A stretch of DNA of 32,710 bases from Bacilli bacterium (lineage in GTDB: Bacteria; Bacillota_I; Bacilli_A; RF39; UBA660), in assembly GCA_017473105.1 (NCBI GenBank), contig JAFUNE010000017.1:1-32710 (forward strand), in the 5' to 3' direction. Below, piece after piece: positions 24,291-32,581 of this stretch. The notes beneath the pieces are model-generated. The model was given only the letters and a program-made list of their open reading frames with translations. It searched no databases and was not told where the DNA came from. Position 1 is the first letter of the stretch; the number at the start of each line of letters is the position of its first letter. The position numbers and the translations under genes are program-made.

Positions 24291-25607
24291 TTAGAAATAT
24301 GTTTGTTTTATATTATTTAATTCTTCTCTCGTTAAATTAAATTGAATTCCTTCATACATATTTTTTAGTACGATTGTATTCGTTGAAACTTCATCTTCTC
24401 CTATTATTACTACATATTTTGTTCTTAATTTATTTGCATATTTCATTTTTTGTTTCATGCCTTTATCAAGGTAACAAATATTTGTAGTAATTCCTTGATT
24501 AATCAATATATCTCTAATTTCATAAATATACTCATAGTTATCACACATTGGAATTATTAGTATATCTGATGGACTTGATTTATCTGTATTAACAATATTG
24601 TTTTCTGTTAATAAGAAAAATAATCTAGTAAGTCCAATTGATATTCCAACTCCTGGTAATTTTTTTTCTGTGTAGTATTCAGCTAGATTATCATATCTTC
24701 CACCTGAACAAACACTTCCTAAATTCATGTGTTCTTTTAAGAATGTTTCATATACTGTTCCAGTATAATAATCAAGACCTCTTGCTATAGTTAAATCTAT
24801 TTCATAGTTTTCAGAAGATATACGTCTTGCTTTTAAATCATCAATAACATTTTCTAATTCAATGATTCCAAGGTTAAACATTTCATCTTCTATATTCATT
24901 TCTTTAAGAACTCTTAATTTTTCTTGATTTGTACCTTCAATCTTTATGAAATTTAATGTTTTGTTAATTTGTTCATCTGTTAAAGAAAGTTCAGTTAATT
25001 CTTTTTTAACAGCTTCTTCTCCGATTTTATCTATTTTATCTATTATTCTTAATATATCAGTAATTTTGTCTTTTAAATTTAAACTATTAAAGAAACCACC
25101 TAATACTTTTCTGTTATTTATTCTTATTACGAATTCTCCAATATTAAGTTTTTTAAATATATCATATATAATACTTGGCATTTCAGAATCATATTTTATT
25201 GATAATTCTTCATCACCTATTACATCTATGTCGCATTGATAAAATTCTCTATATCTTCCTTTTTGTTGTCTTTCTCCACGATATACTTTTCCTATTTGAT
25301 ATCTTTTAAATGGGAAAGTTAACTCATTATGTCTTTTTGCTACGTATTTAGATAATGGAACAGTTAAATCAAATCTTAGTGATAGATCATTTTCACCTTT
25401 CATGAATCTATATATTTGTTTTTCTGTTTCTCCTCCTGCTTTTGCTAGTAATACTTCTGAGTATTCTATAACAGGTGTATCTAAAGGGAAAAAACCATAA
25501 TTTTTATATGTTTCAATTATTGTATTTTTTATTCTATCAAACTCAAGTTGTTCATGTGGATATAACTCCATAAAACCTGGTAATGTTCTTGGTTCAACTT
25601 TATTCAT
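24291..25607 (-). CDS. hisS: Histidyl-tRNA synthetase
   Basis: 438 residues, a class IIa synthetase. RTLPGFMELYP at the N-terminus, the motif 2 region with KVYRGERQQKGRYREFYQ, the histidine-A signature LDYYTGTVYE and motif 3 GGRYDNL plus GVGISIGLTRL identify it. The C-terminal anticodon-binding domain ends normally. The Gln-rich QQKGRYREF form is common in Firmicutes. AGAAGGGA is the ribosome binding site. No T-box is present in its 50-nt leader, unlike the neighbouring asnS. It seems to be a single-gene transcript, with the asnS promoter beginning next to its stop. Confidence 0.95.
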   Translation of the reverse strand: MNKVEPRTLPGFMELYPHEQLEFDRIKNTIIETYKNYGFFPLDTPVIEYSEVLLAKAGGETEKQIYRFMKGENDLSLRFDLTVPLSKYVAKRHNELTFPFKRYQIGKVYRGERQQKGRYREFYQCDIDVIGDEELSIKYDSEMPSIIYDIFKKLNIGEFVIRINNRKVLGGFFNSLNLKDKITDILRIIDKIDKIGEEAVKKELTELSLTDEQINKTLNFIKIEGTNQEKLRVLKEMNIEDEMFNLGIIELENVIDDLKARRISSENYEIDLTIARGLDYYTGTVYETFLKEHMNLGSVCSGGRYDNLAEYYTEKKLPGVGISIGLTRLFFLLTENNIVNTDKSSPSDILIIPMCDNYEYIYEIRDILINQGITTNICYLDKGMKQKMKYANKLRTKYVVIIGEDEVSTNTIVLKNMYEGIQFNLTREELNNIKQTYF

Positions 25608-25629
25608 ATTATCCCTTCTTTCTTATTTT

Positions 25630-25638
25630 ATTTTATCA
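25630..25638 (-). promoter_or_regulatory. Possible extended -10 promoter of hisS
   Basis: The minus strand reads TGATAAAAT about 15 nt upstream of the hisS ribosome binding site, with a weak TTTAAA 17 bp further up. Confidence 0.35.
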
Positions 25639-25658
25639 TGTTTTTATATTATTTTAAA

Positions 25659-26360
25659 TTATCTTTTTAATATTTGTGAATCTTCAATTTCATCAAGTAA
25701 AATAATTGGATAATCTATTTCCATTGGAGAAGATGGTACTCTTGATAATATATTTCTTAATTCAGATAAGGCAAGTTTTTGTTCTATACCTGAATACTGA
25801 CTTTCTATTTTTTTAACTATTTGACTAATCATACCAACCATAAAGTATGTATATACTTTTTGATAATCTTTTCTTTTTGAAATATATTTACCATCTAAAT
25901 CAATTAGTCTTACATCATCTTCTTTATATAATATATTTCCCATTGTAAAGTCATAATTATAAATTCCATTATTCATAAGTTCTATATTATTAACTAATGC
26001 TGTTTTAAAATTTTCAAAAAATACTGATGTTTCTTCATTATGAATTTCATTAAATGATTTATATCCTTCAAAACATTTTGGATACATTACTCCAATTGGA
26101 TAATGTTCAAAATATATTATTCCATTTGGTAATGTACTTGTTAGTATTACATCTTGTTTTTCATGTAACCATTTTATTTGTTCTTCATCTACTACTGATA
26201 TTGGCATCATTACATGGCTAAATCTTTGTAAGTCAAAAAGTACATCTTTATATATTTTTTCTATTCCACTATTAGTTTTAAAAACATTACAACTATCATT
26301 AACTGTTTTTTGTGATAATAGTTTTTTTAGTTCCCTTCCTCTATATGTTTTTATTTTCAT
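25659..26360 (-). CDS. Protein-kinase-like fold protein of unknown target
   Basis: 233 residues, no named family recognised. The pattern is that of a small kinase-like fold: a possible ATP-binding Lys in EKIYKDV (about 35-38), a catalytic-loop-like YNYDFTMGN with Asp137 and Asn142, and IDLDG with Asp154/Asp156 in the place of DFG. There is no HRD and no Gly-rich loop of standard type. No membrane segment or signal is seen, so it is probably cytoplasmic. AGGGGG precedes the ATG and a good promoter lies upstream. It stands alone between hisS and a prepilin gene. It could phosphorylate a protein or a small molecule such as a sugar or antibiotic. Confidence 0.6.
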   Translation of the reverse strand: MKIKTYRGRELKKLLSQKTVNDSCNVFKTNSGIEKIYKDVLFDLQRFSHVMMPISVVDEEQIKWLHEKQDVILTSTLPNGIIYFEHYPIGVMYPKCFEGYKSFNEIHNEETSVFFENFKTALVNNIELMNNGIYNYDFTMGNILYKEDDVRLIDLDGKYISKRKDYQKVYTYFMVGMISQIVKKIESQYSGIEQKLALSELRNILSRVPSSPMEIDYPIILLDEIEDSQILKR

Positions 26361-26384
26361 TTTGCCCCCTAAAAATTAGGTTAT

Positions 26385-26413
26385 ATTATAACATAGTGTT
26401 AAATTGATTTCAA
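26385..26413 (-). promoter_or_regulatory. Promoter of the kinase-like gene
   Basis: TTGAAA (26408-26413), a 17-bp spacer and TATAAT (26385-26390) lie on the minus strand, directly after the terminator of the prepilin gene. Confidence 0.7.
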
Positions 26414-26418
26414 ATAAA

Positions 26419-26442
26419 AAACTCTTCTTTTATGAAGAGTTT
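26419..26442 (-). terminator. Terminator of the prepilin-like gene
   Basis: A 9-bp stem (26419-26427 with 26434-26442) has a 6-nt loop and a T-run on the minus strand, 3 nt after the stop codon. Confidence 0.8.
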
Positions 26443-26445
26443 ATT

Positions 26446-27723
26446 TTATCCTTCTATTCTTGTTGCTGGCTTATAACACTTTGAACTATTATATGAAGAC
26501 CATCCTGTTGGGCAAGTTCCATAAACAGGTGAACTATAATAACATGTATGACAGCCTACTGTACCATATCCACAACAATATGTACCAGTTTGATATCTTA
26601 CTTGTCTTGTGCAATATCTAGGGCTATATGAATAACTTCTACATACTCCTGTGGTTGAGTCATAATATGAACAATATGATGTTGTTCCACATTGATAAGT
26701 TTCAGTTCGATATGAATAATGTGGGCAATAACTCATGCATGTTGAATAACATCCGCAAGTATATGGCACACTTGTACTGTGACTATATGGTTTTGATATT
26801 GTACATATATTACCTTTTGTTTCATCATATTCTAGTGTTCCAGATTCACATTCATATGCTGGCATATATTCTAGTGTACAAGTTGTATTTCCTTTTACTG
26901 TTAGTGATACTCTGTCACCATTTATAACACAGTCTCCAGTTAGTGTTGAATTATCTGTTACATAAAATTCATTTGGTGATACTAACCATGAAACAGTTGT
27001 TCCGTATTTAATTTTCTCTTTTTTAGAACCTCCTGATCCATTGGTAACAATTAGTTCAACATCAAATTCATTAAGTCCGATGTGTTCATAATCTATATCA
27101 TCTTCATCAACTACTTCACCATTTATAATAATATCACTTTTATTATCTTTTCCTAAGTCTACTCTTTGTGATCCTTCACAACCCATAATATTGTAATATT
27201 GTTGTCCTGTTTCATCTGTTCCAACTTCTGGAACCATTAAATCATTTCCTGAAAGCCATACTTCTCTTGCTGTTACGGTTGTTTTAGAAATTTTTTCATT
27301 ATATTGTTCTGATTTAACTCCATCAATAATACCTATTGAATTATTTCCATAATTTGAGTGAACATCATAACAATAATTATCATCATATACGATTACTCTT
27401 TTAAAGTTTCCATTTCTATCCATTTCAATAAAGTAATCTTTTTTACCACCATCTATATCAAGTTTCTTTGTTTCTAGTCCTGGAACTTCTTTTGAACTAT
27501 AATATATTGTTTTTCCACTATTATTTAGTGCATCACCTGTGTATTTTGACATTGCAACATCCATGACGGACTGAACATCTACAACAAATGAGTCAACTTT
27601 AACTTTATTGTATTCCTTCATTATATTTGGCATTGTTAATGCTACTAATATTGCTAATATAGCAACTACTGCAAGTAATTCAACTAAAGTAAAACCATTT
27701 TTATTTTTATAACCATTTTTCAT
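26446..27723 (-). CDS. Type IV prepilin-like protein with Cys/Tyr-rich C-terminal tail
   Basis: 425 residues from the ATG after GGTGGAAGT. Upstream in-frame codons lack a ribosome binding site. The N-terminus KNGFTLVELLAVVAILAIL is a textbook class III prepilin signal: cleavage after Gly, mature Phe1 and Glu5, then a hydrophobic helix. A globular middle part follows. The last 135 or so residues hold 16 Cys and many Tyr and Ser, with CGCYSTC, YCCGYG and GCHTCYY, probably a dense disulfide-linked surface domain. No pilus ATPase, platform protein or prepilin peptidase is in the window, so assembly genes must be elsewhere. The exact role (adhesion, DNA uptake or surface protein) is unknown. Confidence 0.8.
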   Translation of the reverse strand: MKNGYKNKNGFTLVELLAVVAILAILVALTMPNIMKEYNKVKVDSFVVDVQSVMDVAMSKYTGDALNNSGKTIYYSSKEVPGLETKKLDIDGGKKDYFIEMDRNGNFKRVIVYDDNYCYDVHSNYGNNSIGIIDGVKSEQYNEKISKTTVTAREVWLSGNDLMVPEVGTDETGQQYYNIMGCEGSQRVDLGKDNKSDIIINGEVVDEDDIDYEHIGLNEFDVELIVTNGSGGSKKEKIKYGTTVSWLVSPNEFYVTDNSTLTGDCVINGDRVSLTVKGNTTCTLEYMPAYECESGTLEYDETKGNICTISKPYSHSTSVPYTCGCYSTCMSYCPHYSYRTETYQCGTTSYCSYYDSTTGVCRSYSYSPRYCTRQVRYQTGTYCCGYGTVGCHTCYYSSPVYGTCPTGWSSYNSSKCYKPATRIEG

Positions 27724-27778
27724 ACTTCCACCTATTTTTATAATATCATATTTATGTGCATTATGCATATAATTTTAT

Positions 27779-28279
27779 ATGAAAAATAAAATATCTTTTT
27801 TAAAATTTGAAATTATTAATACAACTTTTATAATTATTTTTGGTTTTTTATCTCATTATTTATATGATTTATTTGATCAAAATCTATTTGTTGGAATTAT
27901 TAGTCCAATAAACGAAAGTGTATGGGAACATTTAAAACTTATTTTCTTTCCTACTTTGATATCTATAATAATTGGCTATTTTTATTATAAAGGAATTTAT
28001 TTTAATTATTTAAAAAATAAAACTATTGCATTAATTTATTCTTTAATATTTATAATTGTTTCTTTTTATACTTATACTGGCATCATCGGTCATCATTTTT
28101 TGATTATTGATATTTTAATATTTATTATTTCATGTATTTTTATATTTTTTTATTCTTTAAATAAAATTAATTATAATTATTATTCAAATAATAAAGTTTA
28201 TATTTTTATTTTAGTTTTTCTTATTTTATTATTTCTTATTTTTACTTTTTATCCTTTAGATATTAATCTTTTTAAATAA
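27779..28279 (+). CDS. Membrane protein resembling the DUF6512 family
   Basis: 166 residues with about five hydrophobic segments. The motif PINESVWEHLKLIFFP after the first loop is one I associate with the DUF6512 family of unknown function. That link is from memory and unverified. The gene is the only plus-strand gene in the second half of the window and is divergent from the prepilin gene (55 nt apart). No ribosome binding site is visible before the ATG. A TATAAT at 27768-27773 would place the transcript start at or next to the ATG, so it may be a leaderless mRNA. Confidence 0.7.
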   Translation: MKNKISFLKFEIINTTFIIIFGFLSHYLYDLFDQNLFVGIISPINESVWEHLKLIFFPTLISIIIGYFYYKGIYFNYLKNKTIALIYSLIFIIVSFYTYTGIIGHHFLIIDILIFIISCIFIFFYSLNKINYNYYSNNKVYIFILVFLILLFLIFTFYPLDINLFK

Positions 28280-28282
28280 AAA

Positions 28283-28303
28283 AAGTGGAATTATCTTCCA
28301 CTT
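28283..28303. terminator. Hairpin terminator between convergent genes
   Basis: An 8-bp stem (28283-28290 with 28296-28303) has a 5-nt loop. On the minus strand it is followed by a strong T-run, and the stop codon of the 255-residue gene lies in the loop. It may also serve the plus-strand gene. Confidence 0.75.
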
Positions 28304-29058
28304 AATTTTGAATAGAATTCACTTAAATCATTATCTTCTATTTTAATATTTGATTCATTTTCATATGCATCTTTCATATCTTTTATTTCTGAATCTATCG
28401 CAGCATTTTTTGATTTAAATAATATCATTAATTCTTTTAATGCTGCTTTTGTATAATAAGTTAAATTTCTTCCATTTAAGTCACTTTTTACTTGTTTAGT
28501 ATTTTCGTTAGATAAATTTTTATCTTCTACTAAACTATGTTTTTCATACATAGTTGGGTCTTCATAATTAATAAAACTTATTTCAGTAAAATCATCATCA
28601 TGATATTCAGCATTAAATATATCACTTGGATTTTTAGTTGAGTCATATTCTTTATCATCTAATCTACTAAGTACAACTAAATCAACACAACTGTCTAATG
28701 CATAGTGTAATTCTTTTATTGCAACTACTTTATTTCTTTGTCTATCATAAATTAAATTAATTTTTAAATGCTTAATTTCTCCTATTTTTGATGGACTTAT
28801 AAAATTATATTTCTTTTCTGATTCAGTTTTATTTGTTTCAATTAGTACAACTGTATTTTGATGAAATTTAACTGCTATAGTAGAATTAGTACAATATGCA
28901 TATAAATAATTATATAAGTAGTTTATTAATATTGTTGGTATTAAATTATTTTTTATTTTGTTTATCAATGATTCTAATTCTTCTTGATTTATAGTTTGAT
29001 TATTTTTTTGTTTTCCTCTTAATAAGAAGACCAATTTTTTTGATAAGTCTGTATCCAT
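28291..29058 (-). CDS. Hypothetical protein (255 aa), second gene of a two-gene operon
   Basis: 255 residues with no signal peptide or clear membrane segment. I do not recognise a family. The N-terminal part is helical (LESLINKIKNNLIPTILINYLYNYLYAY), the middle looks alpha/beta with charged loops, and the C-terminal 60 residues are an acidic helical tail. GGAGATA is the ribosome binding site. It begins 11 nt after the 322-residue gene and is surely co-transcribed with it, so the two may work together. No enzyme motif is visible. Confidence 0.65.
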   Translation of the reverse strand: MDTDLSKKLVFLLRGKQKNNQTINQEELESLINKIKNNLIPTILINYLYNYLYAYCTNSTIAVKFHQNTVVLIETNKTESEKKYNFISPSKIGEIKHLKINLIYDRQRNKVVAIKELHYALDSCVDLVVLSRLDDKEYDSTKNPSDIFNAEYHDDDFTEISFINYEDPTMYEKHSLVEDKNLSNENTKQVKSDLNGRNLTYYTKAALKELMILFKSKNAAIDSEIKDMKDAYENESNIKIEDNDLSEFYSKLSGR

Positions 29059-29069
29059 ATTAGTATCTC

Positions 29070-30038
29070 CTATCTTTGTATATTTTTTTCTTCTTGGGCT
29101 ATTAGATATCTACACATAGCCATTGTTTCACTTACATTTTTACCATATTTTGCTACTATTAGTCTTTTTCTAAAATCACTATATAATCTTTCACATTCAT
29201 CTATAGAATAGTTTTTATCTTGTTGCATATTTATTAGTGCTTTTTTTCTTGCTGCATATTCATCTTGAAGTGCTTGGTCTTTTTGTCCTATTTTATGATA
29301 TATGCCTGTAACTGCTATTACTGGGTTTCCTTCCTTATCTTGAATTGTATCTAGTTGAATTCTTGTGCATGCTTTTACATTTCTTTTTACGTAACAATCT
29401 GGTTCTTTTTTATATGGTGAATGTTTACCAGTGTAATTTGATATAACTGGATTATCTGATAGAGTTCTTTCTATATATTCTAATTCTGATAATAGTACAT
29501 CAACATTTTTTCTTCCATTTATTGGAGATGGCATATCCAATGCAAATTCGTATCCATGTGGTGCTGATAATTGAACTGATGTTCCATTAAATACCACTTT
29601 TTTGTTTTCACCTTCAATATCACAATCAAGTGATGATTTTCCATCGCCTACTGGAAGTGTAATAAATCTAACTTTTGATTTTTCTTTTGGTATTTTTAAT
29701 GAACTATTTCTTTCTAAAAATAAAGATAATTCATTTAATCTTTCTTCTATTTGTTCATAATTTATTTCTAATTCCGAAAAGTCATTTTTATATTCTTCAA
29801 ACCTACTTTTGAATTCATCAAATGCTGACTTTAAAATTGCAATTGATTCTTCATCAAAACATAGATTATCATCTAATTCTAGTATTATTTTATCTTCTGC
29901 TTCAAGTGATGTTAATTCTATTAATAAACTATCTATGTCAAATGGTGTTTCGTCAATTAACATATCACCTAATGCGTTTACGATTATGTCTTTTACTCCG
30001 TTTGAATCGTAAAATCTTGGTCGTCTATATTCCGCCAT
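29070..30038 (-). CDS. Hypothetical protein (322 aa) with coiled-coil segment
   Basis: 322 residues, soluble, not recognised. Residues about 60-110 (from EESIAILKSAFDEFKSR onward) look like a coiled coil. A beta-rich middle (VRFITLPVGDGKSSLDCD) and a Lys/Arg-rich helical C-terminus follow. The GDGKSS stretch is not a Walker A motif: GxxxxGK is missing. AAGGAGAAG precedes the ATG. It is the first gene of the operon with the 255-residue protein, and a 40-nt inverted repeat lies directly upstream. Confidence 0.65.
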   Translation of the reverse strand: MAEYRRPRFYDSNGVKDIIVNALGDMLIDETPFDIDSLLIELTSLEAEDKIILELDDNLCFDEESIAILKSAFDEFKSRFEEYKNDFSELEINYEQIEERLNELSLFLERNSSLKIPKEKSKVRFITLPVGDGKSSLDCDIEGENKKVVFNGTSVQLSAPHGYEFALDMPSPINGRKNVDVLLSELEYIERTLSDNPVISNYTGKHSPYKKEPDCYVKRNVKACTRIQLDTIQDKEGNPVIAVTGIYHKIGQKDQALQDEYAARKKALINMQQDKNYSIDECERLYSDFRKRLIVAKYGKNVSETMAMCRYLIAQEEKNIQR

Positions 30039-30050
30039 ACCTTCTTCTCC

Positions 30051-30090
30051 TTTATTATCTATAATATGATTTTATCATATAGATAATAAA
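30051..30090. promoter_or_regulatory. 40-nt inverted repeat upstream of the 322-aa gene
   Basis: TTTATTATCTAT (30051-30062) and ATAGATAATAAA (30079-30090) are perfect complements, and an inner ATGAT/ATCAT pair extends the structure with a 3-nt bulge. It lies between the HipA-like array and the ribosome binding site of the next gene. It has no T-run, so it is more likely an operator or an RNA processing hairpin than a terminator. Confidence 0.5.
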
Positions 30091-30099
30091 TGAAAAGTT

Positions 30100-30915
30100 T
30101 TAATTGTTATTTTTTACATTTTTTAGTACTTCACTTTTTATTTTTTCGTTTATTGTTTTTTGTATTATTGTATATATACGTAAATAGTTTTTAATATAAA
30201 TATATAGTATTTTATTTTTACTATGAAATTTATAATTATTTTCTCTTTCAATTTTATTCATTATTAACATTAATGTTTTAGGGGTAAACGTTTTAAATAT
30301 TTCATATATATATTTTTTATGTTCTTCCTTTAAATTTTTTATAAAATATTCACATTCTTGATACTTTGGTTTTTTATTCGTAACACTACACGCCGTTGGT
30401 TTTGTTACACAATCTAAGTTTTCTATAAACATTCCATTATCAAATACACTTATATGGCCTATATTATTTTCATCTATTGATATACCGTAATTATTTAAGT
30501 GTCTATCAATATTACTAAATAAAACATCTATAAAATGCATTATATTTATTTCTAATTCAAGTTCTTCTTTATTATTTATTATTTCACTTAAGGATTTTTT
30601 TACTATATCAAGTGTTATTCGTCTCCAGTATACATCTTTTTTTATTTCTGGTATTTCAGACATATACATAAAACCATTTAAATTGTGCAAGTCTTCGCTT
30701 ACTAAACATCTTTTTTCTTTAATATAGTAATATTCTGGACATTTGATTCCTACCATGTCAAATACTTCTTTACCAATTAATTCTCTAAATACTTCATCTT
30801 CACTACAATACTTAGCATAATATGTTCCGCTTGATAAATTGTATTTTCTAACATATTGTTTTTTTATTTCTTCTACATCTATTTTTAATTTTTCTTCTGT
30901 AGTTAAATCTAGCAT
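30100..30915 (-). CDS. HipA-like kinase family protein (third of three paralogs)
   Basis: 271 residues. The kinase features are Lys35 in GTYYAKY, Glu45 in the following helix, the catalytic loop NIDRHLNNYG (Asp137, Asn142) and the metal site VFDNGMF (Asp159). NxDRHxxNxG followed by a hydrophobic-DNG motif is the HipA-family signature. The protein is much shorter than HipA (about 440) because the N-terminal subdomain is absent. It follows the second paralog by 8 nt with AGGTGA as ribosome binding site, so it belongs to the same operon. No HipB-type DNA-binding partner is encoded nearby. The substrate is unknown. Confidence 0.75.
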   Translation of the reverse strand: MLDLTTEEKLKIDVEEIKKQYVRKYNLSSGTYYAKYCSEDEVFRELIGKEVFDMVGIKCPEYYYIKEKRCLVSEDLHNLNGFMYMSEIPEIKKDVYWRRITLDIVKKSLSEIINNKEELELEINIMHFIDVLFSNIDRHLNNYGISIDENNIGHISVFDNGMFIENLDCVTKPTACSVTNKKPKYQECEYFIKNLKEEHKKYIYEIFKTFTPKTLMLIMNKIERENNYKFHSKNKILYIYIKNYLRIYTIIQKTINEKIKSEVLKNVKNNN

Positions 30916-30923
30916 GCAATCAC

Positions 30924-31697
30924 CTATCTTGTTTTTCTTAATAAATGTCTTTGTTTATATATAATAAACCATAAATTTTTGTAATTCTTTTTATAATTCT
31001 CTATCAATTTTTGTTTTAAATTAAAATCAAAACCATATTCTCTATCTATTGAATTAATAATTAATTCTACTTTTTCTGGAGTTAATTTATCAAATATTTC
31101 TATCATGTATTTTTTACTTTCTGAGTCAACATTATCTAAAAACAATTCACATTCACTTCTTTTAGGGTTTTTAAGATTAGTTATTCTTGATGATACTGGT
31201 TTAGTTACAAAATCTAAATGTTCTAAAAACATTCCATTATCTAAAACAACAAGTTTTGCATTATTAAACTCATCTAGTGTAAAACCATAGTTTCTAGTAT
31301 GTCTATCTGTATTTGAAAATAATATATCTATAAAATGCATGATGTTTAATTCAAATATTATTTCTTCTTTATTATTTATATGTTCAGTTACTCTTTGAAT
31401 TACTATATCTAGTGTTACTGATTTTAAGAATTTTAATTCATACATGAATTTTATATTTTTTAATTTATTTAAATCTTCACTTATTACACATTTTTTATCT
31501 TTTAAATAATAATATTTAGGACAATGTATACCTACAATATCAAATATTCTTTTTCCAATTAACTCTTTTAATGCTTCTTCTTCATTACAAAATTTTACAT
31601 AATATGAACCAGTACTTAAATTAACATTATGAACATTTAAAGGTTTTTTTGTTAAATTCTCTATTGCTTCATAATCTTTATTTGTTAATGAAATCAT
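30924..31697 (-). CDS. HipA-like kinase family protein (second of three paralogs)
   Basis: 257 residues, clearly homologous to both neighbours. It has Lys35 in GSYYVKF, Glu45, the catalytic loop NTDRHTRNYG (Asp131, Asn136) and VLDNGMFLEH (Asp153). LDFVTKPVSSRIT is shared with paralog 3, so these two are the closer pair. All catalytic residues are present, so it should be active unless regulated. The start overlaps the stop of the first paralog by ATGA, with AAGGA upstream. Like its neighbours it has no signal or membrane segment. Confidence 0.75.
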   Translation of the reverse strand: MISLTNKDYEAIENLTKKPLNVHNVNLSTGSYYVKFCNEEEALKELIGKRIFDIVGIHCPKYYYLKDKKCVISEDLNKLKNIKFMYELKFLKSVTLDIVIQRVTEHINNKEEIIFELNIMHFIDILFSNTDRHTRNYGFTLDEFNNAKLVVLDNGMFLEHLDFVTKPVSSRITNLKNPKRSECELFLDNVDSESKKYMIEIFDKLTPEKVELIINSIDREYGFDFNLKQKLIENYKKNYKNLWFIIYKQRHLLRKTR

Positions 31698-32467
31698 TTT
31701 AATTCCTTTTTAGTTTGTTGACTACTAATGTATAATTTATAAATAGATATATAATTTTTTACATATTTATAAAATAATTTTCTTTTTTCTTTAAACTTAC
31801 AATTATTTTCTTTTTCTATACTATTCATAATCATATATACATTTTTTGGAGTAAACTTTTGTAAATAATAATGAATTAATTCTCTTTGATTATCACTTAA
31901 ATTATTTATAAAGAAATTAAATTCACATTCATGTGAATATGAAACGAAAGCCAAGTGACTTTTTGATGGAAATGCTACTGGTCTTGATGCATGGTAAAAA
32001 TCTTCAAGCATAAGTTCATTATCTAATACAACTAGTCTTGCATTATTATTTTTATCTACAGAGAAACCATAGTTATCTGAATGTCTATCAGAGTTTCCAA
32101 ATAAAATATCCATAAAATGCATTATATTTATTTGAATACATAACTCATCATAGTTATTAAATTTTTTTGCTACATTATGAAGTTCTCCAAGATTATATAT
32201 ATCAGCATATTCTGTTGCTTGTTTAAAGTTTTCATATTTTTTTGCTAAGTCTGTAGATACTATACAATTTTTTTCTTTGTAAAATGCATAGTCTGCTGAT
32301 GCTATTCCTACTATATCAAATATTTTTTTACCAAATAATTCTCTAAATACTCCAGTGTTTCCACTAAATTTTGCATAACATGGACCACTGCTTAAATCAA
32401 CTTTTATTGTTCTATCCCATTGATCTGGTACTAATTTTAATTTATCTTCTTCTGTTAGTTTTAACAT
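31694..32467 (-). CDS. HipA-like kinase family protein (first of three paralogs)
   Basis: 257 residues, first gene of the operon. It has Lys33 in GPCYAKF, Glu43, the catalytic loop NSDRHSDNYG (Asp127, Asn132) and VVLDNELM (Asp149), where the other two have DNG. It diverges most from the others in the region after DN (DFYHASRPVAFPSK). AGGGGG precedes the ATG. The tail (about residues 205-257) is a basic helical segment conserved in all three paralogs. It may phosphorylate a translation factor, as HipA does with GltX, but that is inference by family only. Confidence 0.75.
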   Translation of the reverse strand: MLKLTEEDKLKLVPDQWDRTIKVDLSSGPCYAKFSGNTGVFRELFGKKIFDIVGIASADYAFYKEKNCIVSTDLAKKYENFKQATEYADIYNLGELHNVAKKFNNYDELCIQINIMHFMDILFGNSDRHSDNYGFSVDKNNNARLVVLDNELMLEDFYHASRPVAFPSKSHLAFVSYSHECEFNFFINNLSDNQRELIHYYLQKFTPKNVYMIMNSIEKENNCKFKEKRKLFYKYVKNYISIYKLYISSQQTKKELK

Positions 32468-32495
32468 AATAATACCCCCTCTTTATTGGGTACAT

Positions 32496-32524
32496 ATTAT
32501 ATCATAAAATCGCAATTTTGTCCA
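32496..32524 (-). promoter_or_regulatory. Promoter of the HipA-like operon
   Basis: TGGACA (32519-32524), a 17-bp spacer and TATAAT (32496-32501), extended on its 5' side by TGA (TGATATAAT), make a strong promoter. No HipB-like operator repeat is obvious around it. Confidence 0.75.
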
Positions 32525-32541
32525 TAATGATAGGCTCAAAT

Positions 32542-32569
32542 AAAAAATACATCTTTCGATGTATTTTTT
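32542..32569. terminator. Hairpin terminator after the partial gene at the window edge
   Basis: A 12-bp stem (32542-32553 with 32558-32569) has a 4-nt loop and A/T-runs at both bases. On the minus strand it closes the partial gene that ends at 32592. Confidence 0.75.
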
Positions 32570-32581
32570 CAGTTTGTAGAC

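Noticed and set aside
29500..29650. GDGKSS in the 322-residue protein as an ATP-binding P-loop
   Set aside because: It lacks the GxxxxGK[ST] spacing, and no Walker B or other NTPase motif follows.
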